Assembly: GCF_030064065.1 (NCBI RefSeq)
Contig: NZ_CP125946.1
Coordinates: forward strand, 1,240,001 to 1,304,000
Reading direction: 5' to 3'
Source of the DNA: Rothia sp. SD9660Na
GTDB taxonomy: Bacteria > Actinomycetota > Actinomycetes > Actinomycetales > Micrococcaceae
DNA length: 64,000 nucleotides
Positions 26,305 through 35,294 of this stretch are shown here, one piece after another. The position numbers and the translations under genes are program-made. The notes under the pieces are model-generated. The model was not told where the DNA came from. It did not search any database and worked only from the letters and a program-made list of their open reading frames with translations. Every line of letters starts with the position of its first letter. Positions within the stretch are counted from its first letter, which is position 1.

Positions 26305-27810
26305 CTACGTTCCGCAAAAGCTCGTGAAGAAGCGGGACTCAGCAGGAGCGCCTTCCAGGTAGTCCAGGCCGGCACGGCGCTCAAAGGAGTTGCTGACGGC
26401 TTCCAACAGCTCCTCAAGCGGCTGCTGGTTTCCACGCTCCACCTGCCGCAGGGCAGCATCGAGGGCCAAATTTCTGGGGATATAGACCGGGTTATGTGCC
26501 AGCATGAGTTCCGTGACCCGTTCAGGGGTAGTACCTGTAGCGCTCTTCAGCTCTTCCCATTGAGCCAGCCAAGTCTGCCGCTCCCCTTCCGGCAACAGGC
26601 AAGACCCTTCAGCCAGCGACCTAAAGAAACCCGTAAAGTCCAGCGCGTGCCGCTCCAGCAGCCCCAGGGTAGCCTGCCCAAACCTACCGACCTGGGCGCG
26701 GGCGTCCTCACCAACCCCATCCAGGTCAAGCCCCAGCTTGGCAGCAAAGGCAACTATTTGCTGCTCGACCACTTCATCTTCGAACTCCGATATCACCTCG
26801 GTGGCTAGGTGGACTGCTCGGTTCGGCTCTTCAGGGTCGATGATATCGAGCAGGGTTTCGGCAAAGCGGGAAAGGTTCCATGCGGTAATACCGGGCTGGT
26901 GGTTATAGGCGTAGCGTCCCTGGCGGTCGATGGAGCTGAAGACCTTATCCCGCTCAAAAGTATCAATGAAAGCGCAGGGGCCAAAGTCAATAGCTTCACC
27001 GGAAATAGCCACATTATCGGTATTGAGAACCCCATGCACAAAACCCAGGGCCTGCCAGCTAGCTACCAGGTGAGCTTGCCGCTTCGCCACAGCCCGAAGC
27101 AGGGCAAGGGCCCGCTCACTGCGGGTTTCTCCCAGGGTGAGGTCGGGGTAATGATGGGCCAGAGCATAATCGACCAGCTGCCCCCGCACCTCAGGGTCAC
27201 AGTGGTACTGGGCAAACTGGAAGGTACCTACCCGCAGGTGGCTCGCGGCAACACGCAGAACCAGGCCCGCTGGCTCCGGTTCAGGTGCGCGGCGCTGCAC
27301 CTTCTCGCCGGTCTCAAACACACCCAGGGCCCTGGTGGTCGGCAGGCCGAGTGCATGCAGGGACTCCCCAATGACAGCCTCGCGCCAGGCCGCCGACAGC
27401 GGCGCCTTACCGTCCGAGCCGGGGCGCGAGAAGGGCGTCCGGCCACTGCCTTTCAGGTGCAGCTCAACACGGGTAGCGCAACTACGCACTTCGCGCGCGG
27501 GTACAGCCAGTTCACCGATGAGGTGGGCCCGACCGTCGCCCAACACCGGCGAGAGCTGCCCGAACTGATACCCCGAATAAGCCAGGGCGAACGTGGGGGC
27601 CTCTCCCCTGCCCGTCATCCAGGCTAGACCGGCGTCAGTGCGCAACCAGGTCGGGTCCAGCCCCAGGTCGCGGGCAAGATTCTCGTTGAGCCAGGCCAGG
27701 CGGGTACCCTGCGGAATGTCCGGCTGGGCATGGCGGGTGAGGCCAGGAAAGGCCTCGCTGTAGGTATGGTCAAGGAGCGGGGCGGACGCACGGGGTTCAG
27801 TAGGCTGCAT
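26305..27810 (-). CDS. selO: Protein adenylyltransferase SelO (YdiU family)
   Basis: A pseudokinase-fold enzyme that AMPylates proteins. The 501 residues carry LKGSGRTPFSRPGSDGKAPL (nucleotide-binding loop), the catalytic-site HGVLNTDNVAISGEAIDFGP with the metal-binding DFG, and a C-terminus ending FFTSFCGT. There the conserved penultimate-region Cys replaces the selenocysteine of animal SelO. Length is normal. E. coli SelO is linked to oxidative stress. Monocistronic. Confidence 0.93.
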   Translation of the reverse strand: MQPTEPRASAPLLDHTYSEAFPGLTRHAQPDIPQGTRLAWLNENLARDLGLDPTWLRTDAGLAWMTGRGEAPTFALAYSGYQFGQLSPVLGDGRAHLIGELAVPAREVRSCATRVELHLKGSGRTPFSRPGSDGKAPLSAAWREAVIGESLHALGLPTTRALGVFETGEKVQRRAPEPEPAGLVLRVAASHLRVGTFQFAQYHCDPEVRGQLVDYALAHHYPDLTLGETRSERALALLRAVAKRQAHLVASWQALGFVHGVLNTDNVAISGEAIDFGPCAFIDTFERDKVFSSIDRQGRYAYNHQPGITAWNLSRFAETLLDIIDPEEPNRAVHLATEVISEFEDEVVEQQIVAFAAKLGLDLDGVGEDARAQVGRFGQATLGLLERHALDFTGFFRSLAEGSCLLPEGERQTWLAQWEELKSATGTTPERVTELMLAHNPVYIPRNLALDAALRQVERGNQQPLEELLEAVSNSFERRAGLDYLEGAPAESRFFTSFCGT

Positions 27811-27909
27811 AGGGCTAGTTTATCGCCCGGTCGAAGGCTAGAGAGACCGACTTTGAGGCAGGGAGCTGCCACCGGTTCCAAAATTTTTTAAGGGCGCCAG
27901 CCGAAAATA

Positions 27910-27924
27910 ATCAGTTTAACTGAT
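27910..27924. promoter_or_regulatory. 15-bp palindrome upstream of selO
   Basis: ATCAGTT-T-AACTGAT is a perfect palindrome in the AT-rich region about 100 nt upstream of the selO start. It may be an operator for selO; no regulator can be named. Confidence 0.4.
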
Positions 27925-27999
27925 GAGTAAAGTTGATAATCTATCAAGGTACAAAATCCTGCCAGGAGCCAATTCGCGACAGCAGGGCTTAAATCAACA

Positions 28000-28035
28000 A
28001 AAAACCGGCTCCTGTCAACAGGAGCCGGTTTTTTC
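28000..28035 (-). terminator. Terminator of tRNA-Leu copy 1
   Basis: 14-bp stem around a short loop, AAAAAACCGGCTCCTG ... CAGGAGCCGGTTTTTT, downstream of the tRNA on the minus strand. Confidence 0.9.
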
Positions 28036-28059
28036 TATGTCCCACATGGGGTTTTATTG

Positions 28060-28145
28060 TGCGCGAGGGGGGACTTGAACCCCCACCCTCTAATACGAGG
28101 ACTAGCACCTCAAGCTAGCGCGTCTGCCTATTCCGCCACCCGCGC
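28060..28145 (-). tRNA. tRNA-Leu(GAG), copy 1
   Basis: Class II tRNA: acceptor GCGCGGG/CTCGCGC with discriminator A, anticodon arm CTAGC-TTGAGGT-GCTAG giving anticodon GAG, a long variable arm with a CCTC/GAGG stem, and T-arm GGGGGTTCAAGTCCCCC. CCA is not encoded. It decodes CUC/CUU. It has its own promoter: TTGCTT (28217-28222), 17-nt spacer, TATAGT (28194-28199) on the minus strand. Confidence 0.95.
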
Positions 28146-28193
28146 AAGGTGTCTTGCAAGCTTCTTTCGAAGCCGTGCTGGCAACGAGTAATA

Positions 28194-28222
28194 ACTATAC
28201 CGGCAGCTTCTGGTGCAAGCAA
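28194..28222 (-). promoter_or_regulatory. Promoter of tRNA-Leu copy 1
   Basis: -35 TTGCTT (28217-28222) and -10 TATAGT (28194-28199) with a 17-nt spacer, about 50 nt upstream of the tRNA 5' end. Confidence 0.7.
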
Positions 28223-28356
28223 ACCAGAAAGGCCCCAAGTGAGCATAAGCTCCATCACATAGCGAACTCAAACTAAACAGTAGTCAACCACTCCCCTGCT
28301 AACCAGCAGCCAAGCGTCCCAACCTGATGAGCTCAGTAAAAGAACCTAAGTCAACA

Positions 28357-28392
28357 AAAAACCGGCTCCTGTCAACAGGAGCCGGTTTTTTC
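28357..28392 (-). terminator. Terminator of tRNA-Leu copy 2
   Basis: Same hairpin and T-run as in copy 1. It lies between the two tRNA genes, so each copy is a separate transcription unit. Confidence 0.9.
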
Positions 28393-28416
28393 TATGTCCC
28401 ACATGGGGTTTTATTG

Positions 28417-28502
28417 TGCGCGAGGGGGGACTTGAACCCCCACCCTCTAATACGAGGACTAGCACCTCAAGCTAGCGCGTCTGCCTATTCCGCCACCCGC
28501 GC
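28417..28502 (-). tRNA. tRNA-Leu(GAG), copy 2
   Basis: Identical in sequence to copy 1, with the same anticodon GAG. Own promoter TTGCGC (28575-28580), 17-nt spacer, TATAGT (28552-28557) on the minus strand. Confidence 0.95.
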
Positions 28503-28551
28503 AAGGCGTTTTGCACTTCTTCAACTGAAGCCGTACTGGCAACGAGTTATT

Positions 28552-28580
28552 ACTATACACAAGGTTTAGCGCGTGCGCAA
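28552..28580 (-). promoter_or_regulatory. Promoter of tRNA-Leu copy 2
   Basis: -35 TTGCGC (28575-28580) and -10 TATAGT (28552-28557), spacer 17 nt. Confidence 0.7.
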
Positions 28581-28652
28581 ACCGCTTGGTACCACCACCC
28601 CGCTAGCGCCTCCCAGCTCGACCTTGTACATACAGGGGCTTACTATAGTGAT

Positions 28653-31313
28653 GTGAATAACGAAAATTTGACTCAAGAAGAGGCCGCTCTGCGCGCCCGT
28701 ACTATCAGCGTTGATACCTACGATGTGCATGTTGATCTCACCCATGCCAGCTCTGATTTTGAAACTTACCCGGTTGCTACGACTGTTCGGTTTACGGCGA
28801 CGGAAGGTGCTAGTACTTTTATTGACTACATTCATCAGTCGGTGGAGTCGGTGAAGCTGAATGGGGTGTCGCTGCCTGTTGATGAGGTGGTTGAGGGCTC
28901 TCGTATTGCGCTGCCGGGCTTGCAGGCGGAGAATACTCTCACTATCAAGGGGCGGTCGTACTTTAGCCGCTCGGGTGAGGGCCTGCACCGCTACATTGAC
29001 CCTGCCGACGGCAAGATTTACCTCTACACCCAGTACGAACCTGCCGACTGCCGCCGGGTTTTCCCGAATTTTGAGCAGCCTGATTTGAAGGCGGTGTTCA
29101 ACTTCCGTATTACGGCTCCCAAGAGCTGGGTGGTGAGCTCGAATGCTGAGCTGGACCGCGAAATTGACGACCCGTCAGACTCATCGATTTCTAAGCGTGT
29201 TTTCAAGCCGACTGCCCGTATTTCTACCTATATCACCGCTATTGTGGCGGGCGAGTACTTTACAGCTTTCGATACCTATACCCCGGCGTCCGCTGTTAAT
29301 TCTGGGCCTATCCCCCTGGTTGCCTACTGCCGTCAGTCGCTCAAAGAGCATTTTGACTACCAGAACATTTTTGCCGTGACCAAGCAGGGCCTTGACTTCT
29401 TCCAGGACCTCTTTGACTATGCCTACCCCTACCCCAAGTACGAGCAGGCTTTTGTTCCCGAGTACAACCTGGGGGCAATGGAGAACCCCGGTCTGGTGAC
29501 CTTCACCGAGGGGTACATTTTTGTCTCCGGTGCTGATGAGTCCCAGCTTGAGGGCCGGGCTAATGTGATTTGCCACGAGATGAGCCACATGTGGTTTGGT
29601 GACCTGGTCACGATGAAGTGGTGGAATGACCTGTGGCTCAAGGAGTCTTTTGCAGACTTCATGGGGCACCTGGGCGCTGCTGAGGCCAATGGGTATAAGG
29701 ACGCCTGGGTCACCTTCGCGAATTCCCGTAAGGCTTGGGCTTACCGTCAGGATCAGCTACCGACAACTCACCCGATTGTTGCGGATATCCCCCACCTTGA
29801 AGCTGCCCGTCAGAACTTTGACGGTATTACCTACGCCAAGGGTGCAAGCGCCCTGAAGCAGCTGGTTGCTTATGTTGGTTTTGATCAGTTTATTGAGGCT
29901 GCGCGGGTTTACTTTAAGCGGTTTGAGTGGGGCAATACGACTCTTGATGATTTCTTGGGTGTGCTTGATGAGGTTTCTGATCGTGATGTGCGCACCTGGG
30001 CTGAGGCGTGGTTGCAGACCAGTGGTTTGTCTGAGCTGTCGTGTGAGCGTGTAACCGGTGCTGATGATTCGGTGCAGTTGGTGGTGCGTCAGAAGTTGCC
30101 TGTGGGTGTTCCGGCTGAGTTGGGGCGTCCGCATCTGTTGAAGATTGCCCTGTTCGCGTCTGAGGGCGGGCGTCTGGTGCCTACGGGTGTGGTGTCAGTT
30201 GATATTCCTGTGGGTCAGAATGAGGTGTTGGTTGTGTTGACTGAGCAGGAGCAGGCTCTTGTGGCTGCTGCTGATGTGGTTTTGCTCAATGCTGAGGATT
30301 TGACCTATGCGAAGGTTGCCCTGGCTGAGGCTGATGGTCTTGAGTTGGCCTTGGGTCAGGTTTCGACGGTGGACGATGCCCTGTCGCGCGGGTTGCTGTG
30401 GGGTAGCTTGTGGAATATGGTGCGTGATGGGAAGCTTGCTAGCCGCCGGTTTGTGTTGGCTGTGGGGCAGGCTGCGGCGGCTGAGCCGTCCGCTACCCTG
30501 CTGTCGAATATTGTGGATCAGGCGCAGGCTGCGATTTCTTTGTATACCCCGGCGGGTGCTCGTGGTGAGCTGTGGGATGCCCTGTATGCTGCACTGTCTG
30601 AGGCTCTTGCTAGCGCGAAGGAGGGTAGCGATGAGCAGCTAATTCTGGTGCGGGCGCTACTGTCTGTGTCGGCGCATTCGCAGTTGGGTCTTGAGTTCGC
30701 TCAGGATGTGGCTCAGGGTGCGCGCGGGCAGGTTGAGGGCTTTATTTCTGATGCGCCTGGTATGAGCTATAACCAAACGCTGGGGTGGAAGGCTCTGGGG
30801 GCGCTTGCGGTTCAGGACGCGGTGACCCAGCAGGTGCTGGATGAGGCGCGGTCTTTCCGTCCTTCTGCCACGGCTGAGCGTGGCTATGCTTTTGCGACCG
30901 CTGCTCTGCCGGTGGCGGCTGCGAAGCAGGCCGCTTGGAAGCTGGTGACTGAAGATATGGGCCTTTCTAATGAGTTGCTGTCGGCGACCGCTGCTGGTTT
31001 CCAGCACGGGCCGGAGGAACTGCGTGTTGGTTATCGGGATGCTTTCTTTGAGCTTCTTGCCCCCACCTGGGCTGCACGCACCGGTGGTATGGCGACTCGT
31101 GTGATTCGTGGTCTTTACCCGGCGGTAGAGATTACTGAGGGCGACGCGGCGACGCATCCGGTCGTCCAGGCCACTGAGCGTTGGTTGGCGGAGCATGCGG
31201 ATGCGCCCACCGCCCTGGTTCGTTTGGTGCGGGAGCTGTTCGATGATGCTACCCGTATACTGAGGGCCCAGGAGTTCAACACAGTCGTTGCTGATAAGGC
31301 GGCGGGCAACTAG
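28653..31313 (+). CDS. pepN: Aminopeptidase N (M1 family)
   Basis: A cytoplasmic zinc aminopeptidase that trims N-terminal residues. The 886 residues contain the exopeptidase motif GAMENPGLVTF and the zinc site HEMSHMWFGDLVTMKWWNDLWLKESFADFM (HExxH-18-E), followed by the long helical C-terminal ERAP-like domain. It starts at GTG: an ATG 2 nt upstream runs straight into TGA. There is no good Shine-Dalgarno and TACTAT ends 6 nt before the GTG, so it is perhaps leaderless. Codon use shifts at about 29900 toward more T/G third positions, without loss of frame. Confidence 0.96.
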   Translation: MNNENLTQEEAALRARTISVDTYDVHVDLTHASSDFETYPVATTVRFTATEGASTFIDYIHQSVESVKLNGVSLPVDEVVEGSRIALPGLQAENTLTIKGRSYFSRSGEGLHRYIDPADGKIYLYTQYEPADCRRVFPNFEQPDLKAVFNFRITAPKSWVVSSNAELDREIDDPSDSSISKRVFKPTARISTYITAIVAGEYFTAFDTYTPASAVNSGPIPLVAYCRQSLKEHFDYQNIFAVTKQGLDFFQDLFDYAYPYPKYEQAFVPEYNLGAMENPGLVTFTEGYIFVSGADESQLEGRANVICHEMSHMWFGDLVTMKWWNDLWLKESFADFMGHLGAAEANGYKDAWVTFANSRKAWAYRQDQLPTTHPIVADIPHLEAARQNFDGITYAKGASALKQLVAYVGFDQFIEAARVYFKRFEWGNTTLDDFLGVLDEVSDRDVRTWAEAWLQTSGLSELSCERVTGADDSVQLVVRQKLPVGVPAELGRPHLLKIALFASEGGRLVPTGVVSVDIPVGQNEVLVVLTEQEQALVAAADVVLLNAEDLTYAKVALAEADGLELALGQVSTVDDALSRGLLWGSLWNMVRDGKLASRRFVLAVGQAAAAEPSATLLSNIVDQAQAAISLYTPAGARGELWDALYAALSEALASAKEGSDEQLILVRALLSVSAHSQLGLEFAQDVAQGARGQVEGFISDAPGMSYNQTLGWKALGALAVQDAVTQQVLDEARSFRPSATAERGYAFATAALPVAAAKQAAWKLVTEDMGLSNELLSATAAGFQHGPEELRVGYRDAFFELLAPTWAARTGGMATRVIRGLYPAVEITEGDAATHPVVQATERWLAEHADAPTALVRLVRELFDDATRILRAQEFNTVVADKAAGN

Positions 31314-31337
31314 GTCTTTACCTGGGAATCTACGCAG

Positions 31338-31381
31338 AAAGCCGGTTTTGGGAAGCAGCATTGCGAACCAAAACCGGCTTT
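31338..31381 (+). terminator. Terminator after pepN
   Basis: 14-bp stem (31338-31351 with 31368-31381) and a T-run, 24 nt after the pepN stop. Confidence 0.88.
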
Positions 31382-31428
31382 TTCGTGAGAAGCTATAGGG
31401 AGTAACTTTCTGGGATAAGGAGCCTACT

Positions 31429-32601
31429 GTGACCGATTACGTACTGGGCGATCGCGGCACCGTGCAGGTCATTACCGATGACTATTACGATGCAGAAATT
31501 CTTCAGATTTTTGAAGAACTCTTGATTGACCGTGAACGGGTTTGGAACGGTGAGGTGCGGCTTGTGCCTGAGCCCGATAACCCTTATCAGCCTCAGGCTA
31601 TTGCTGTGTATGCTGAAGAGCTCAAGTTGGGTCGTCTGTCTGCTGAGGATTCAGCGGCTTATTGGGGGCCGATTACCCGTGTTGTTGCATCAGGCTATGA
31701 CGCTGTGACCCGTATGCAGCTTTCTGCTGTTCTGCGCGGAGTAACCGGTGAGACTCATATTGAAAGTAGCGGCCAGCTCTCTCTTAGCGCTCCAGGCTCT
31801 CTCTTCCCGCTCAATAATGCTCCCACTCAGGCGACCTTGCTCCCCCAGGGGCCTTCAATGAAGGTGCTCGATGAGAAAGACCACTCCGAGTATCTGCACT
31901 CTATCTTGCCCCCTTCGGGTGAGGGGCGAGTGATTCTCTCCCTGGAGAATAACCAGATGAAGCTAGCAGATGGTCGTGTGGTTGATTCAGTTGATGTTTT
32001 GCACGACCGAAAGGTAGTCGGCCGCCTCTCCACCCAAATCTCCGAGCAATTAGCCCCCGTCATCCGCTACGCCTACGAGCACGATAAGCTCACCAGTGCC
32101 TGGGGCACCATCCGCGGCAACTCCTTTGAGCTGTCCCTGACGGTGCAGGCCGTCCGCCCCTCTGAGATTCCTGCACAGTGGTTCCAGGAGCTGCCCAACT
32201 ATCTCCCTGAGCTCTTGCCTTCGGCTCCAGCGTATGAAGTACCGCCTGCTTACGTGGCGACAGAGGGTGAGGCTACCCGCAGCAGCGCGCCTAAGAAAAA
32301 GCGCTCCCTGATGCCCAGCCGTCCGGCTGCAGGTGAGGGCGCGACCACTGAAGCACATGGTTCTGAAGCTGTACCGAACCCAGTTGCCTCTTCTTCGCTG
32401 GGCCTGCAACGTATCTCTGTGCTGCTAGGCTTAGTAGGTGGTCTTGTCCTTGTTGCTAGCCTAGTTTTGGTCTTCTTCAAGCCTCTGCTGGGTGTGCTCG
32501 GCATTGTCTTGGGGGGCTCTCTTGCCTTCCTTGCCCTCTTCGTGGGCCGTGATAACAGCTATACCGAAGAAGAAGTCTCAGCAGATCCACTTGAACACTA
32601 G
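31429..32601 (+). CDS. HIRAN-like domain protein with C-terminal membrane anchor
   Basis: A 390-residue protein. Residues 1-110 contain VRLVPEPDNPYQPQAIAVYAEELKLGRLS, the hallmark strand-loop-strand of HIRAN/HIRAN-like domains, which in other proteins bind DNA ends. The middle (about 145-260) may be a second beta-rich domain. Residues 285-320 are a basic, low-complexity linker (SAPKKKRSLMPS), and two TM helices (about 325-345 and 350-370) end the protein. It starts at GTG with AAGGAG upstream. A HIRAN fold tethered to the membrane is unusual; the function is unknown. Monocistronic between terminators. Confidence 0.65.
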   Translation: MTDYVLGDRGTVQVITDDYYDAEILQIFEELLIDRERVWNGEVRLVPEPDNPYQPQAIAVYAEELKLGRLSAEDSAAYWGPITRVVASGYDAVTRMQLSAVLRGVTGETHIESSGQLSLSAPGSLFPLNNAPTQATLLPQGPSMKVLDEKDHSEYLHSILPPSGEGRVILSLENNQMKLADGRVVDSVDVLHDRKVVGRLSTQISEQLAPVIRYAYEHDKLTSAWGTIRGNSFELSLTVQAVRPSEIPAQWFQELPNYLPELLPSAPAYEVPPAYVATEGEATRSSAPKKKRSLMPSRPAAGEGATTEAHGSEAVPNPVASSSLGLQRISVLLGLVGGLVLVASLVLVFFKPLLGVLGIVLGGSLAFLALFVGRDNSYTEEEVSADPLEH

Positions 32602-32655
32602 GTGCCCCGCATGGAGACGAACCTTACCTGTTCTTGATACTGCATACTACTAAGA

Positions 32656-32685
32656 GGGGAGCCCCACCGAGCGGTGGAGCTCCCC
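32656..32685. terminator. Bidirectional terminator HIRAN-like / LCP
   Basis: Stem GGGGAG(C)CCCACCG / CGGTGGAGCTCCCC with one mismatch, between two convergent genes. Confidence 0.8.
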
Positions 32686-32723
32686 TTATATTGTGCCCTC
32701 TACTCAGGAGGGGCTAGCTTTGG

Positions 32724-33881
32724 TTAGTCTGATCCGTAGGTGGCAATGTAGTTCGGCATGGTATCGGTCTGCAGAGCATAGGATAGGGCGCTAGTTGCAG
32801 CAGCGTCGAGCACCACGATGGACTGCCCGTCCCAGGACCAGCCGGTACCGGCATTCGGCAGGGTCATGGAGACCAGCTGGGTATTACCGTTGGAAAGCAC
32901 CGGCTGGGCGATACCAACGATAGCTGAGGGTGATAGCCCCTGGTCTACGCTCATATAGGGTGAAACCGATTCAATCATCTGGAGCAGTTTGCTTGCTGAC
33001 GACAGGGCTCCGTCAGCCTTCAGCTCGTTGTAGACGCCACGCAGGAAGGCACGCTGGTTACGGACGCGCTGGTAGTCACCGTCTGAGAACTTGTACCGTT
33101 CACGTACAAAGACCAGTGCCTCGCCACCGGTCATAGTTTGGGGGCCAGCAGTAAAGGAGTAGCCGGGCACAGAAGCGGTGAAGGACAGAGGAACATCGAC
33201 AGTTACCCCGCCCAGAGTATCAACCAGAGCCTTAAAGCCCTGGAAGTCGATTTCAGCAACGTGATCCATCTGAATACCGAGGAGCTGCTCGATGGTAGCA
33301 ACCTGCAGGTCAACACCACCGTAGTTCAGGCCAGCGTTCACTTTGTGGGAACCGTAACCAGGGATGTTGACCCAGGTATCACGCATAATTGAAATCAGGT
33401 AGGCGGCTGAGCCGTCCTCAGGGATGTGGAGCACCATGATGGTATCAGCGCGGGCACCGGTCACATACTGGGCTTCGGCACCGGAGCGCTGGTCAGAGCC
33501 CAGCAGCAGAATATCAGTGGAGGCGGTGTTGGCCGGACGGTCGGTGACAGCGCCACCGGCTACAGCATCCAAAATGCCGTCGCCGTTAGTATCGCCTTCA
33601 GAGACGTTGCTTTCTAAGGTAGCGCCCGACTCATTAGTAATAGTTGCCTCAGCTGCCTGATCAACCAGGGCCTGCAGCTCGTCATTATGGGGGGTGGTGA
33701 CGGTGCCGTCCTCATTGGGCGTGGCGTTATCAAAGGTCTCGGACTTATTCCAGGCCTTATTAATCATGAACAGGTAGCCACCCACAGCGATAACCGGAAT
33801 CAGCAGCAGAATGAGCAGGGTAATCCAGAGGGCTTTCTTGCTTTTCTTCTTTTTAGGTTCTTCGTGAGCCGCAACGGACAC
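32724..33881 (-). CDS. LytR-CpsA-Psr (LCP) family cell-wall ligase
   Basis: A membrane enzyme that attaches polymers such as teichoic acids or arabinogalactan-like glycans to peptidoglycan. The 385 residues have a basic cytoplasmic N-terminus (EPKKKKSKKALW), one TM helix (about 17-38), then the extracellular LCP domain: ILLLGSDQRSG, ADTIMVLHIPEDG, ISIMRDTWVNIPGYGSHKVNAGLNYGG, and VFVRERYKFSDGDYQRVRNQRAFL with the phosphate-binding Arg and Asp residues. The insert between TM and LCP is Glu/Asp/Thr rich. The acceptor polymer cannot be named from sequence. Confidence 0.93.
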   Translation of the reverse strand: MSVAAHEEPKKKKSKKALWITLLILLLIPVIAVGGYLFMINKAWNKSETFDNATPNEDGTVTTPHNDELQALVDQAAEATITNESGATLESNVSEGDTNGDGILDAVAGGAVTDRPANTASTDILLLGSDQRSGAEAQYVTGARADTIMVLHIPEDGSAAYLISIMRDTWVNIPGYGSHKVNAGLNYGGVDLQVATIEQLLGIQMDHVAEIDFQGFKALVDTLGGVTVDVPLSFTASVPGYSFTAGPQTMTGGEALVFVRERYKFSDGDYQRVRNQRAFLRGVYNELKADGALSSASKLLQMIESVSPYMSVDQGLSPSAIVGIAQPVLSNGNTQLVSMTLPNAGTGWSWDGQSIVVLDAAATSALSYALQTDTMPNYIATYGSD

Positions 33882-33982
33882 GGTACCTCCCTAACTAATC
33901 TCAAAAGGGGCGCACCCACCCGGCAAAAGGGCGCAGTGCGCGGAGTGAATCGAACCCAATTCTACGCAGTGAACCTACAAAA

Positions 33983-34021
33983 ACACCCCGTAACGCGTGA
34001 TAAATCACGGTCACGGGGTGT
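33983..34021 (-). terminator. Terminator after rpmE2
   Basis: ACACCCCGT ... ACGGGGTGT outer stem with an inner CGTGA-TAAA-TCACG stem, 32 nt after the rpmE2 stop on the minus strand and followed by TTTTTG. Confidence 0.85.
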
Positions 34022-34052
34022 GATATTAAGCCTGAATAGGCTGGCTGTAAAC

Positions 34053-34310
34053 TTAGGCCTTCTTGCCGAAGTTTGCGAAGCGAGCGTTGAAGCGCTCAAC
34101 ACGACCAGCGGCGTCCATGATGCGCTGCTTGCCGGTGTAGAAGGGGTGTGAAGCTGATGAGATTTCAACTTCTACGAGGGGGTACTCGTTGCCGTCTTCC
34201 CACTTTTCGGTCTTCTGAGAAGTCATGGTTGACTTGGTCAGGAAGGTCTCGCCTGATGCGAGGTCACGGAAGAGAACGTAGTTGTATTCAGGGTGGATGC
34301 CAGCCTGCAT
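34053..34310 (-). CDS. rpmE2: Ribosomal protein bL31, type B
   Basis: An 85-residue large-subunit protein. It is the zinc-free paralogue: the CxxC zinc ligands of type A L31 are absent, and it starts [25 protein letters not shown] with [12 protein letters not shown]. In many actinobacteria this version is repressed by Zur and replaces the zinc form under zinc limitation. I looked for a clear Zur box in 34311-34400 and did not find one. Confidence 0.95.
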   Translation of the reverse strand: MQAGIHPEYNYVLFRDLASGETFLTKSTMTSQKTEKWEDGNEYPLVEVEISSASHPFYTGKQRIMDAAGRVERFNARFANFGKKA

Positions 34311-34406
34311 GATATTTACCTTCTTCGTGCCCTGGATTTTGCCAGTGCATATCTTGTTGCTACCGGGGCGGGTGCCTACCGGTGGTTGCGGTTTACAACC
34401 GAGGAA

Positions 34407-35285
34407 CTACTCTACCATCTTTGGGCGGGTTTCCCAGAAGGCAACGGCTGAGGCGGCCGCTACATTCAAGGAGTCGACCCCGTGGCTCATGGGAATCATG
34501 ACGGTGTGCTGGGTGGCAGCCAGGGTGGATGTGGCTAACCCGTGCCCCTCGGTACCCAAAATCAACGCCAACTTCTCGTCTTTGCGGTCTGCCAGTTCGG
34601 TCAGGCTCAAAGAATCTTCTTCCAGGGCGAGCGCGGCGGTGGTGAAGCCCGCTGTGTGCAGGGTGTCGAGGGCGCCGGGCCAGGAGTCCAGCCTGGCCCA
34701 GGGTACTTGGAAGACGGTTCCCATGGAGACGCGGATTGAGCGCCGGTAGAGTGGGTCGGCGCAGCGCGGGGTGACCAGCACTAGGTCGACGTCGAGGGCG
34801 GCTGCCGAGCGGAAGATGGCACCCACGTTGGTGTGGTCCACGATATCTTCCAGAATTGCGATGCGCCGCACCCCCTCAAGCAGGGTCTCTAAGGGGGCGG
34901 GTTCGGGCCTGGCCATGGTGGCTAGGGCCCCGCGGTGCAGGGCGAAGCCGGTGACCTGCTCCAGCTCGTCCTCACTGCCCACAAATGCGGGCACCTCGGG
35001 GTGCTCCTGTAGTACGTCAATGAGGTCGTCGGCCCATTTTTCGCTCATGAGAAAGGAGAGAGGCCGGTGCCCGGCGGCGAGCGCCCGGCGGATTACCTTG
35101 GAGGATTCTGCAATGTAGATTCCCCATTCGGGTTCTTTGATGGAGCGCAGTTTGACGTCGGTGAGGTGGGTGTAGAAGCGGGTGGCCTCGCTCGGGGCTG
35201 TGCTGAGAGCGCGTGTGTTGGGCAGGGCGGTGACGCGGGCTGAGCGTTCTGCTAGCTGCTCGGGGGTGAGTTGTTTGGGTTTCAT
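34407..35285 (-). CDS. SpoU (TrmH) family RNA 2'-O-methyltransferase
   Basis: A SPOUT-class methyltransferase of 292 residues. The N-terminal substrate-binding domain (residues 30-110) is followed by the knotted SAM domain with motif 1 HTNVGAIFRSAAALDVD, motif 2 ALILGTEGHGL and motif 3 VMIPMSHGVDSLNVAAASAVAFWE. It probably methylates rRNA or tRNA ribose; the exact nucleotide cannot be assigned. It is 9 nt downstream of the ABC ATPase gene on the same strand, probably co-transcribed. Confidence 0.92.
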   Translation of the reverse strand: MKPKQLTPEQLAERSARVTALPNTRALSTAPSEATRFYTHLTDVKLRSIKEPEWGIYIAESSKVIRRALAAGHRPLSFLMSEKWADDLIDVLQEHPEVPAFVGSEDELEQVTGFALHRGALATMARPEPAPLETLLEGVRRIAILEDIVDHTNVGAIFRSAAALDVDLVLVTPRCADPLYRRSIRVSMGTVFQVPWARLDSWPGALDTLHTAGFTTAALALEEDSLSLTELADRKDEKLALILGTEGHGLATSTLAATQHTVMIPMSHGVDSLNVAAASAVAFWETRPKMVE

Positions 35286-35294
35286 GCTTGGGAG

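Larger units (their letters stand above)
27994..28149. repeat. Direct repeat copy 1 (tRNA-Leu unit)
   Basis: 156 nt identical to 28351-28506, offset 357. It contains a terminator hairpin and a full tRNA-Leu gene; beyond the tRNA 5' end the similarity fades into a diverged promoter region. Confidence 0.92.
28351..28506. repeat. Direct repeat copy 2 (tRNA-Leu unit)
   Basis: 156 nt identical to 27994-28149. Confidence 0.92.

Noticed and set aside
27860..27875. Shared 10-mer GGGAGCTGCC with the 38-kb palindromic rod as a second copy
   Set aside because: The match does not extend beyond the 10-mer and no inverted partner is nearby.
33925..33975. tRNA-like 3' segment (GGTTCGATTC on the minus strand) between rpmE2 and the LCP gene
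   Set aside because: The flanking bases do not form a T-stem, acceptor or anticodon arm, so it is not a tRNA and not clearly a remnant.
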